A stretch of DNA of 64,000 nt, taken from positions 182,335-246,334 of the forward strand of contig JABIAY010000049.1 in the NCBI GenBank assembly GCA_018653085.1, written 5' to 3'. This document shows positions 21,527 through 29,341 of this stretch, piece after piece. The translations under genes were made by a program, and so were the position numbers. Source of the DNA: Nitrospina sp. (GTDB lineage: Bacteria > Nitrospinota > Nitrospinia > Nitrospinales > VA-1). The notes beneath the pieces are model-generated. The model did not search any database. It had not been told where the DNA came from and saw nothing but the letters and a program-made list of their open reading frames with translations. Positions within the stretch are counted from its first letter, which is position 1; the number at the start of each line of letters is the position of its first letter.

Positions 21527-21670
21527 TTACATCAAAAAATAGAAAATCACTGCGGGGATGGAGGCTCCTGCTAAAGACGCGACAATACTCTTAAATACAA
21601 ATGAGTCTTTAGAAGCAGGCATTCCGGATGTGCTGTCAGTGATGGGATAAGCAATTTTAACCTTTTCCAT
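21527..21670 (-). CDS. Small 47-residue hydrophobic protein
   Basis: An ORF of 47 codons running from ATG at 21670 to TAA at 21527. A strong ribosome binding site (AGGAGGG) lies about 9 bp upstream, which is why I accept it despite its size. The protein starts MEKVKIAYPITDSTSG and has a C-terminal hydrophobic segment (SIVASLAGASIPAVIFYFL) long enough to span the membrane, so it is probably a tail-anchored small membrane protein. I do not recognise a family. It is the only gene I can support between 21485 and 21945. Confidence 0.55.
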   Translation of the reverse strand: MEKVKIAYPITDSTSGMPASKDSFVFKSIVASLAGASIPAVIFYFLM

Positions 21671-21945
21671 GGTCGTGTACCCTCCTGAGATAAGAGCAAG
21701 AAAATCATTAGTTATATACCTTTACGGCAAGTTCCATGCCAAACTTGAGTTGTGCCGGGAGACTTCTATAAGTCTTTTAAAATAAGGGGTTTATTTGATT
21801 TTCTCCTTCCGGCACCTCCCTCCTCAATGGGCATGGATAAAGCCCATGTCAATATTTTGTCTATTTGGGGTAAAATTCATAAGACTGCATGATTGTCAAT
21901 GTGATGCGATAGACTGAAGCCTCATCCATAAAAAAGGAATAGCCC

Positions 21946-22764
21946 ATGAAGCAAAGGATAAGCGAGATTCTTGAGCCGCAATCCAAGAATAATTTTCTTA
22001 GCCGCAGTTTTAATATCTTCATCATTTCCCTGATTCTTCTCAATGTTCTGGCGGTTGCCCTGGAAACAATGCGGGGCGTTTCCGAACTATATGCCGACTC
22101 TTTCAAGGTTTTTGAATGGTTTTCCATGGTGGTGTTTTCCATTGAATATGGATTGCGTGTCTGGACTTGTACGCTGAAACCGGAATTCAGCAGTCCGATC
22201 AAGGGGCGGATTCGCTACATGCTCACACCTTCCGCGATCATCGATTTGGTGGTAGTGATTCCTTTTTACCTGCCATTCTTTTTTAATATGGATTTGCGTT
22301 TCTTACGGGTGCTCCGCTTATTCCGGCTTTTTGCTTTATTCAAAATGGCGCGGTATTCCCAATCCCTGCACCTCTTTAAGACGGTACTAAGGGATACCAA
22401 GGAAGAGCTGTTCATTGTTGTCGCCGCAACGATGGGGTTGCTCGTTTTTGCTTCCGGAGTTATTTATTTTATAGAGAACAAAGCCCAGCCCGAAGCTTTT
22501 TCGAGTATTCCTGCGGCGATGTGGTGGGCGGTCTCTACTATGACGACGGTGGGCTATGGTGATGTCTACCCCATCACCAATCTGGGTAAAGTTTTTGGAG
22601 GTTTTATTTCTATGCTGGGTTTGGGAACCTTTGGCCTTCCTGTTGGAATCATTGCGTATGGATTTATCGAGGAACTGCAAAAACAAAAAACGCGACCTTT
22701 TGAATGCCCCCATTGCGGAAAAGGAGTCGATATCCCGATTGATAGAAGAGGTATGCAACGTTAG
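21946..22764 (+). CDS. Voltage-gated potassium channel
   Basis: A 272-residue ion channel subunit of the Kv type. Six membrane segments are visible: S1 near residues 22-45, the arginine-rich S4 (LRFLRVLRLFRLFALFKMARY) near 116-140, and the pore helix with selectivity filter TVGYGD near residue 200, followed by S6. The protein ends in a short cytoplasmic tail with a CPHCGKG motif, half of a zinc ribbon. It should form K+-selective tetramers in the inner membrane. The SUMF1-domain gene starts 5 bp after its stop, so the two may be co-transcribed. Confidence 0.92.
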   Translation: MKQRISEILEPQSKNNFLSRSFNIFIISLILLNVLAVALETMRGVSELYADSFKVFEWFSMVVFSIEYGLRVWTCTLKPEFSSPIKGRIRYMLTPSAIIDLVVVIPFYLPFFFNMDLRFLRVLRLFRLFALFKMARYSQSLHLFKTVLRDTKEELFIVVAATMGLLVFASGVIYFIENKAQPEAFSSIPAAMWWAVSTMTTVGYGDVYPITNLGKVFGGFISMLGLGTFGLPVGIIAYGFIEELQKQKTRPFECPHCGKGVDIPIDRRGMQR

Positions 22765-22769
22765 ATATT

Positions 22770-23387
22770 GTGAGCCTGCCCAAAAAATATTATTTAACAT
22801 TATTTTTCCTGACTCTATGGCGGGTCCTGAGTCCTGTAGCAGGTGAAGGGGCCAGTACCATGGTATATATTGCTCCATCCAGTGCTGATGGGGCGGGTGG
22901 ATTTTATATCGATCAATATGAGGTGACGCAGGCGGACTACTTCAAGGTTATGCGTACCAATCCCTCCTTTTTCCAGGGGCCGGATCGGCCCGTTGAAAAG
23001 GTGACCTGGAATCAGGCTGTGGCTTTTTGTAATAAGCTCGGCAAGCGGTTGCCAACAGAACAGGAATGGGAAAGGGCTATCCGTGCTGGAACTACATCCC
23101 CTTATTATTGGGGAGAGAACCAACCGGATCGCTATGCCTGGCACAAGGGCAATGCTGACAAACAGACTCATGATGTAGGTAAAAAGGAGTCGAATTCATG
23201 GGGACTCTACGATATGGCCGGAAATGTCTGGGAATGGACCCTAAGTGATCACGAGCAAAGCGGGAAGGTGGTCCGGGGAGGGTCATGGCGAAATGGAGTT
23301 GGAAGCTTGAAATCCTCCCACAGTATACCCACCCTTCCCATCCATAAATTTCATTACGTTGGTTTCAGATGCGCCCACCACCACTAG
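22770..23387 (+). CDS. SUMF1/formylglycine-generating-enzyme-domain protein, exported
   Basis: A 205-residue protein starting at a GTG 5 bp after the K+ channel gene. A signal peptide (about residues 1-27) precedes an FGE-sulfatase (SUMF1) domain: FYIDQYEVTQADYFKVM, RLPTEQEWERAIRAG, NSWGLYDMAGNVWEWT and the closing GFRC. Most bacterial members of this fold are not sulfatase activators but C-type-lectin-like binding or enzymatic domains; no sulfatase is in the window. The last residues are HHH and the TAG stop is the CACTAG at the start of a dispersed repeat copy. Confidence 0.82.
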   Translation: MSLPKKYYLTLFFLTLWRVLSPVAGEGASTMVYIAPSSADGAGGFYIDQYEVTQADYFKVMRTNPSFFQGPDRPVEKVTWNQAVAFCNKLGKRLPTEQEWERAIRAGTTSPYYWGENQPDRYAWHKGNADKQTHDVGKKESNSWGLYDMAGNVWEWTLSDHEQSGKVVRGGSWRNGVGSLKSSHSIPTLPIHKFHYVGFRCAHHH

Positions 23388-23572
23388 GCGTGGGGCCAGT
23401 GTGCCGTCGCTTTATTTGGCGAGCAAAGAGTTGCCGCGGCTCAAGAAGTCTTTGCCCGGTTGCTTCCCCTGCTAAGGGGCACTAAGCGTCGGCGAGCCGC
23501 CGGTGGCAAATTGCAATAGCTCTATCTGGTGAGAAAAAATTATCTCGGCTCAATGGAGCCTTTGCTAGTTGG
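23382..23572 (+). repeat. Dispersed intergenic repeat, two units
   Basis: Unit one (23382-23479, 98 bp) matches the array at 20288 and ends with CCCCTGCTAAGGGG. Unit two (23480 to about 23572) carries an extra GGCGAGCCGCCGGTGGC-type stretch also found in the copies after leuA and the CBS gene. The repeat overlaps coding sequence on both sides: it supplies the TAG of the SUMF1 gene and the TAA plus last residues of the DUF3106 gene on the other strand. Confidence 0.85.
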
Positions 23573-23989
23573 GTCCAGCATCATGCTGGCCTGTTTTTCT
23601 GGCGGAAGACTTTTAAAATCTTTATAAGCATCACGCAATGATTGTTTTTCTGTTTCGGGCAGACTTTGAAACTGTTCAAACTGGTTGCGGATTTTAAGTT
23701 TTTGGTCGGGGGTTTTTTGTTTCCAGGTTTGGATTTTTTGCTTGAGAATTTTTTGTTGTTCGGGACTCATGGTGTTCCACTTCTTTGCTCCACTATTTAG
23801 GCGGTTTTGTTTTTCCGGTGAAAGCGCGTCCCATTTATCTTGCAGGGCGGCAAGAGTCTTTTTTTCTTCGGAGTGCAGTTCATCCCATTTTATGCTGTTT
23901 TCCTGATCTTGCCCCATGCCAGGACTTGCGGTAAATATCAGTGCGAGCAGAAAAAGGAGTGGTACTAAGTTATTTGTCTTTTTTTTCAC
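23540..23989 (-). CDS. DUF3106-type periplasmic protein
   Basis: An exported protein of about 150 residues. From the GTG at 23989 it reads MKKKTNNLVPLLFLLALIF, a signal peptide, then a helical domain of repeated SPEKQ/LPPEK motifs (WDALSPEKQNRLNSGAKKW, WNTMSPEQQKIL, FKSLPPEKQ) typical of DUF3106. The frame stays open to 24055, but that extension overlaps the upstream gene more and lacks signal-peptide character. With the GTG start it overlaps the upstream gene by 20 bp. The C-terminus and stop are formed by a dispersed repeat. DUF3106 genes often accompany a small membrane protein and an ECF sigma factor. Confidence 0.7.
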   Translation of the reverse strand: MKKKTNNLVPLLFLLALIFTASPGMGQDQENSIKWDELHSEEKKTLAALQDKWDALSPEKQNRLNSGAKKWNTMSPEQQKILKQKIQTWKQKTPDQKLKIRNQFEQFQSLPETEKQSLRDAYKDFKSLPPEKQASMMLDPTSKGSIEPR

Positions 23990-24332
23990 TTTTAAGGTCT
24001 TTCCATTTCTGGAGAAACTCCAGGTTTTCATAAAACTCAAGTGGGTCATTGGCAATCAGAATTTCCAGGTCTTCCGGACTGTTATCGGTTTGAGGGGCTC
24101 GGTTAGGTTTTATATAGATCACTGCAATAAAAATTATTGCAGTGATGAAACCCATTAAAGGTAGGGAAGCCCACTGAGGGAAATTACTTTTCCTGTCCAA
24201 TGAGGATTCCAGAGCCCGATGTTGAATTTGCAGTAATTTTTCGCGAGTGTCGGCATCCAACTCATTGATATCGGTCTTCAACTGATGGTGAGATGAACCC
24301 AGGGATTTTCGCGGATCGTCTTTTTCGCTCAT
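23970..24332 (-). CDS. Small single-pass membrane protein (DUF3619-like)
   Basis: A 120-residue protein with a charged N-terminal cytoplasmic half, one membrane segment (about residues 54-76, ASLPLMGFITAIIFIAVIYI) and a short periplasmic tail with NDPLEFYENLEFLQKWKD. That tail resembles the eflenLDFYqWL-like motif of small membrane proteins found next to DUF3106 genes and ECF sigma factors, which may act as anti-sigma-like partners. No sigma factor is adjacent here. It is translated just ahead of the DUF3106 gene and overlaps it. Confidence 0.6.
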   Translation of the reverse strand: MSEKDDPRKSLGSSHHQLKTDINELDADTREKLLQIQHRALESSLDRKSNFPQWASLPLMGFITAIIFIAVIYIKPNRAPQTDNSPEDLEILIANDPLEFYENLEFLQKWKDLKSEKKDK

Positions 24333-24428
24333 GGTAATCGTTGATGTTTAAAAGTGCCTTTAAAGCTTTATCAAAAAACTAATTCAGATGCTATGATGGT
24401 TTGTTTATGATCTATATTAACTGAAAAA

Positions 24429-26357
24429 ATGACCCGAAACATATCTAAAAATCCCCGGAAAAGTGAAGACGAGAAGAACTCATCTTTTTCCCTTTTAACA
24501 AATGATGACCTTCACCTTTTTAATGAAGGCAATCATTATCGCCTCTATGAAAAGATGGGGGCTCACAGGGTTGAGGAAAAGGGCGGTACCTACTTTTCGG
24601 TCTGGGCTCCCAACGCGGAACAAGTTCATGTGGTGGGTGATTTCAACGGATGGGAAAAGGGAAAACATATTTTGACTCCCATTCAGAAATCCGGAGTTTG
24701 GCAAGGGTTCTTTTCCGGAGTCGAGAAGGGCGATATCTATAAATACTATATTCAATCCCGTGAAAATGGATACCAGGTTGAGAAGGCCGACCCTTTTGCA
24801 ATGTTATGCGAAACACCTCCTAAGACCGGAAGTGTTGTCTGGGATCTGGACTACTCGTGGAATGACCAAAGTTGGATGGACAAGGCCCGCGAGCGACACA
24901 ACGATAGTCCCGTTTCAATTTATGAGATGCATCTCGGGTCCTGGATGCGTACGCCGGAAGGTTCTCCACTTAGCTATCTTGAATTGGCACCACTTTTAAC
25001 CAAGTATCTCAAGGAAATGGAGTTCACCCATGTCGAATTCCTTCCTGTTATGGAGCATCCCTTCTACGGTTCCTGGGGCTATCAGTGCACGGGATATTTT
25101 GCCCCTTCAAGCCGATACGGAACGCCTCAGGATTTCATGTTCCTTGTGGACACTCTCCATCAAAATAATATTGGGGTGATATTGGATTGGGTGCCTTCTC
25201 ATTTTGCTACCGATGAGTTTGCTTTGGGAAATTTTGATGGGACCCATATTTATGAACACGCCGATGACAAGCAGGGTTTTCATCCTGACTGGGGCAGTTA
25301 TATTTTCAATTATGGCCGGAATGAAATAGCCAGCTTTCTTATCAGCAACGCACTGTATTGGTTAGAGGTGTTTCATATCGATGGATTACGTGTTGATGCG
25401 GTGGCATCCATGCTCTACCTGGATTACTCACGCAAAGAAGGTGAGTGGGTCCCCAATATTCATGGGGGCCGGGAAAATCTGGAGGCTATTGGATTTTTAA
25501 GAAAATTTAATGAGCAGGTGTACAAGAATCATCCTCATACCCAGACCATGGCAGAAGAGTCTACGGACTGGCCCATGGTCTCGAAACCCACTTATGTCGG
25601 GGGGTTGGGATTTGGAATGAAGTGGGACATGGGCTGGATGCATGACACCCTGGAGTACATGAAACAAGATCCCATTCATAGGAAATTTCATTATGAGCGA
25701 TTGACCTTCAGGATGTTGTATGCCTACCACGAAAATTTTATTTTACCTCTGTCTCATGATGAAGTGGTTCATGGCAAGGGTTCTCTGCTGTCCAAGATGC
25801 CTGGGGATGACTGGCAAAAGTTTGCCAACCTGAGATTGTTGCTCGGGCATATGTTTGCCCAGCCTGGGAAAAAACTTCTTTTTATGGGAGGGGAATTTGG
25901 GCAGTGGGCAGAATGGAATCATGATAAGAGTCTTGATTGGCATCTTTTAGAGTACGCAAGCCATAAAGGTTTGCAGTGTTGGCTGAAAAGCCTCAACCAT
26001 CTTTACGTAAACGAACCAGCTCTGCATGAAAACGAGTTTTCTCCTGAAGGATTTGAATGGATCGACTGCAGTGACTCTCAGCAATGCGTTCTCGTTCTCA
26101 TGCGGAAGGGTTTTGATGAAAAAATTATCGTGGCCTTGAATTTTACACCGGTTCCAAGGCATGATTACCGCATTGGGGTTCCGTGTGAAGGAGCCTGGAA
26201 GGAAATTCTGAACAGTGATGCCGAAGAGTTTGGCGGAGGAGGAATCGGCAGCCTGCAACCTGTGCAAAGTGAGCCTATTACCTGGCACGGAAAACCTTTT
26301 TCTATCAACCTCGTTTTGCCTCCCCTGGCTGTTATCTTTTTGAAATGTCAAAAATAA
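24429..26357 (+). CDS. glgB: 1,4-alpha-glucan branching enzyme
   Basis: Introduces alpha-1,6 branches into glycogen; 642 residues. An N-terminal CBM48/Ig-like domain (YFSVWAPNAEQVHVVGDFNG) is followed by the GH13 barrel. The nucleophile lies in DGLRVDAVASMLYLDYSR near residue 320, the acid/base in AEESTDWP near 375, and the third acidic residue in LPLSHDEVVHGKGS. Length is that of the short GlgB type. The stop overlaps the start of the GH57 gene by 13 bp, and malQ follows, forming a glycogen operon with glgP convergent. Confidence 0.97.
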   Translation: MTRNISKNPRKSEDEKNSSFSLLTNDDLHLFNEGNHYRLYEKMGAHRVEEKGGTYFSVWAPNAEQVHVVGDFNGWEKGKHILTPIQKSGVWQGFFSGVEKGDIYKYYIQSRENGYQVEKADPFAMLCETPPKTGSVVWDLDYSWNDQSWMDKARERHNDSPVSIYEMHLGSWMRTPEGSPLSYLELAPLLTKYLKEMEFTHVEFLPVMEHPFYGSWGYQCTGYFAPSSRYGTPQDFMFLVDTLHQNNIGVILDWVPSHFATDEFALGNFDGTHIYEHADDKQGFHPDWGSYIFNYGRNEIASFLISNALYWLEVFHIDGLRVDAVASMLYLDYSRKEGEWVPNIHGGRENLEAIGFLRKFNEQVYKNHPHTQTMAEESTDWPMVSKPTYVGGLGFGMKWDMGWMHDTLEYMKQDPIHRKFHYERLTFRMLYAYHENFILPLSHDEVVHGKGSLLSKMPGDDWQKFANLRLLLGHMFAQPGKKLLFMGGEFGQWAEWNHDKSLDWHLLEYASHKGLQCWLKSLNHLYVNEPALHENEFSPEGFEWIDCSDSQQCVLVLMRKGFDEKIIVALNFTPVPRHDYRIGVPCEGAWKEILNSDAEEFGGGGIGSLQPVQSEPITWHGKPFSINLVLPPLAVIFLKCQK

Positions 26358-27808
26358 ACAAGTTTATTTGTGTTCACGGTCATTTTTACCAACCGCCTAG
26401 AGAAAATCCATGGTTGGAGGCCATTACCCATCAGGAATCGGCGTACCCCTTTCATGATTGGAATGAGCGCATCAATGCTGAATGTTATGCCCCAAATGCC
26501 GGGGCCCGAATTCTTGATGAAAAGGATGTTGTCACCGAACGGGTCAACAACTACTCCCGTATCAGTTTCGACTTTGGTCCCACGCTGTTAAGCTGGATGG
26601 AGTCCAAGGCCCCGGATACCTATCAGGCGATTCTGGATGCAGATAAAATCAGCCGGGAAAAATTTTCCGGACATGGTTCCGCAATGGCGCAATGTTATTC
26701 GCATATGATCATGCCTCTGGCATCCTCGAAGGATAAATACACCCAGGTTTACTGGGGGATCCGAGATTTTGAATTTCGCTTTAAGCGTCTGCCGGAAGGA
26801 ATGTGGCTCCCGGAAACGGCGGTGGATTTGGAAACTCTCGAGATAATGGCTGACTTGGGTATTCGATTTACGATTTTGGCTCCTCACCAGGCAGATCGAC
26901 CCCATGGCGAGTTGGATATTAATCAGCCTTATAGCGTAAGGCTGGGGGCAGGTAAGAGTATTAATGTTTTCTTTTACAATGGTTCTTTATCCCAATCTCT
27001 GGCATTTGAGAACCTTTTGCGAGATGGGAAATGTTTTGCTGAAAAATTAATGCAGACGAATGACGCCGAAGGACCTCAATTGCTCAGTGTTGCTACCGAT
27101 GGCGAAACCTATGGACATCATCATAAATTTGGCGATATGGCATTGGCTTTTGCCCTTAAATATATTGATAACCAGACCGATGCACGATTGACCAATTTTG
27201 CGGAATATCTGCAGAAATTTCCGCCGCAAGAGGAAATTAAAATTGTTGAAGAAACTTCATGGAGTTGTGCCCATGGGGTTGAGCGCTGGAACAGTCATTG
27301 TGGGTGCGAGACAGGAGGCCACCATGAATGGAATCAGAACTGGAGAGGGCCGCTCAGGGAAGCGTTAGACTGGCTTCAAGGCAGAGTGAATTCCATTTTT
27401 GTTGAAGTGAGCAAGGGGTTAATTGAAAACCCATGGGAGATGAGGAACCGTTACATCGACATTTGTATCAACCGTTGTGATCGGGATTCTTTTTTTTCCG
27501 AGCAGTCCAGGCTGGAAGAACCTGAAAAGATTGTTGTGCTCAAACTTCTGGAACTGCAACGCCACGCGATGTTGATGTATACCAGTTGTGGATGGTTTTT
27601 TAATGATATATCGGGGATCGAAACCGAACAAATTCTGTTGTATGCGGGAAAGGCGATTCAACTTGCGGAAGAACTTTCCGGTGATGCGCTGGAGCCTCGT
27701 TTTCTGGAGTTGCTTGAGCCAGCAGAGAGCAATATTCCTGAGAAGGGGAACGGTTCTCAGGTTTATAAAAATGTGATTGAAAAAGCCCGAATGGATTTCC
27801 AAGTCTAA
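26345..27808 (+). CDS. GH57-family glycosidase (DUF3536-type)
   Basis: A 487-residue glycoside hydrolase family 57 protein with the HGHFYQPPRENPW start motif, the GMWLPETAVDLETLE segment holding the likely catalytic glutamate, the ATDGETYGHHH segment with the likely acidic partner, and a DUF3536-like region (SWSCAHGVERWNSHCGCETG) in the C-terminal third. As I recall, many DUF3536 proteins are around 800 residues, so this is a short form. Family members act on alpha-glucans (amylase, 4-alpha-glucanotransferase or branching). Its position, overlapping glgB and 19 bp before malQ, ties it to glycogen turnover. The exact reaction is not determined. Confidence 0.85.
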   Translation: MSKINKFICVHGHFYQPPRENPWLEAITHQESAYPFHDWNERINAECYAPNAGARILDEKDVVTERVNNYSRISFDFGPTLLSWMESKAPDTYQAILDADKISREKFSGHGSAMAQCYSHMIMPLASSKDKYTQVYWGIRDFEFRFKRLPEGMWLPETAVDLETLEIMADLGIRFTILAPHQADRPHGELDINQPYSVRLGAGKSINVFFYNGSLSQSLAFENLLRDGKCFAEKLMQTNDAEGPQLLSVATDGETYGHHHKFGDMALAFALKYIDNQTDARLTNFAEYLQKFPPQEEIKIVEETSWSCAHGVERWNSHCGCETGGHHEWNQNWRGPLREALDWLQGRVNSIFVEVSKGLIENPWEMRNRYIDICINRCDRDSFFSEQSRLEEPEKIVVLKLLELQRHAMLMYTSCGWFFNDISGIETEQILLYAGKAIQLAEELSGDALEPRFLELLEPAESNIPEKGNGSQVYKNVIEKARMDFQV

Positions 27809-27827
27809 ATTTTCCTGATAATTATAC

Positions 27828-29330
27828 ATGCATCAGAAACCTGAATCTCGCTGTAGTGGAATTCTCCTCCATATTACTTCCCTGCCATCAAAGTTTGGTG
27901 TCGGGGATTTTGGGCCTTCCGCGTTTGAGTTTGTTAACTTATTAAAGCAGGCCGGTCAGACGCTTTGGCAAATTCTTCCCATCAACCCTCCCTCGTTTGG
28001 CAATTCTCCTTATAGTTGTACTTCAGCTTTTGCAATCAGTCCTTTGTTTGCCAGCCCTGAGCTCATGCTCCGTGATGGTTTGCTGGAAGACTGTGACCTG
28101 GCGGCCGCTCCCGAATTTTCTCCGAACCGGATTCATTATCCTTCGGCTTTGGACTTTAAGGTAAAACTTCTATCGAAAAGTTATGATCGGTTCAAAGAAA
28201 GCATAGATAAAAATGAGTTCGAAAAATTTTGCTTGGATAACTCATATTGGCTGGAAGATTTTAGCCTCTTTTCAGCATTGAAAAACGATTTTGAGGAGCG
28301 GTCCTGGAGCGAGTGGTCAGAGGAGATCAAGAAAAGAAGTCCGGATGCGATTGAAAAGTATTCTGGAACTCTGCGAGAAACCCTTGAGAAGGAAAAGTAT
28401 TTTCAATTCGTTTTATTTCGTCAATGGAGGGAACTGCAAGAGTATTGCCGATCTGAAGGGATTCGTATTTTTGGCGATGTAGCCCTTTATGTTAACCATG
28501 ACAGTGCGGATGTCTGGGCTCATCCTGAGCTTTTTAAACTCGATCAGGAACTGAACCCTGTTGTCGTTGCCGGGGTTCCGCCTGATTATTTCAGTGAGAC
28601 GGGGCAAAGATGGGGGAATCCGGTTTTTAACTGGGACTTTCTTCGGGAAAATGATTTTGCCTGGTGGGTGGAGAGAATGAGGCATAACCTGGATTTGTTT
28701 GACCTGGTGAGGATTGATCATTTTCGAGGTTTTCTGGCGGCCTGGGAGATACCTGTTGAGGAGCCAACCGCAATAAACGGGCAGTGGCAGGAAAGCCCCG
28801 GGGTGGAATTCTTTTCTGGGCTATTGAACAAACTCAAATCGATTGCCGTTGTTGCTGAAGACCTGGGTGTCATTACTCAAGATGTCAGAGATGCAATGGC
28901 CCAGTTTGGGTTCCCAGGGATGAAGATTTTGCTCTTCGCTTTCGATGGCGATATTTCACAGAACCCTTATGCTCCGGAAAACCATGTGAAAAACTGCGTC
29001 CTGTATACCGGAACACATGATTGCAACACGGTGCGTGGTTGGTTTGAAGAAGAATTAAATGATGAGTCCAAGAGTGCGTTGGAAAATACGCTAGGAAAAA
29101 AAGTATGCGCAAATACGGTCGCTCAAGAGATGGTGGTTTTGGCAATGCGCTCGATTGCTGACACGGTTATTCTTCCCGTGCAGGATGTGTTGGGGCTGGG
29201 TTCTGAATCCCGCATGAACTGTCCCGGGGTCGCTGAAAATAATTGGGAGTGGCGGTTACTTCCTGGTCAATGGTCAGCCGGTGTAACGGCAAGACTTGCT
29301 GATGCGACTAAAACTTATGGCAGGGACTAA
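27828..29330 (+). CDS. malQ: 4-alpha-glucanotransferase (amylomaltase)
   Basis: Transfers maltodextrin segments between alpha-1,4-glucans; 500 residues, GH77. The N-terminus (SGILLHITSLPSKFGVGDFG) and the LWQILPINPPSFGNSPY segment are diagnostic. The nucleophile is in LVRIDHFRGF near residue 294, and the acid/base is in VVAEDLGVI near 343. The third acidic motif reads GTHDCNTVRGW where GTHDNDT is usual, so a cysteine and an asparagine replace two common residues but the aspartate is kept. It is the last gene of the glgB-GH57-malQ run and is convergent with glgP (11 bp apart). Confidence 0.96.
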   Translation: MHQKPESRCSGILLHITSLPSKFGVGDFGPSAFEFVNLLKQAGQTLWQILPINPPSFGNSPYSCTSAFAISPLFASPELMLRDGLLEDCDLAAAPEFSPNRIHYPSALDFKVKLLSKSYDRFKESIDKNEFEKFCLDNSYWLEDFSLFSALKNDFEERSWSEWSEEIKKRSPDAIEKYSGTLRETLEKEKYFQFVLFRQWRELQEYCRSEGIRIFGDVALYVNHDSADVWAHPELFKLDQELNPVVVAGVPPDYFSETGQRWGNPVFNWDFLRENDFAWWVERMRHNLDLFDLVRIDHFRGFLAAWEIPVEEPTAINGQWQESPGVEFFSGLLNKLKSIAVVAEDLGVITQDVRDAMAQFGFPGMKILLFAFDGDISQNPYAPENHVKNCVLYTGTHDCNTVRGWFEEELNDESKSALENTLGKKVCANTVAQEMVVLAMRSIADTVILPVQDVLGLGSESRMNCPGVAENNWEWRLLPGQWSAGVTARLADATKTYGRD

Positions 29331-29341
29331 AGGCCTTGTAT

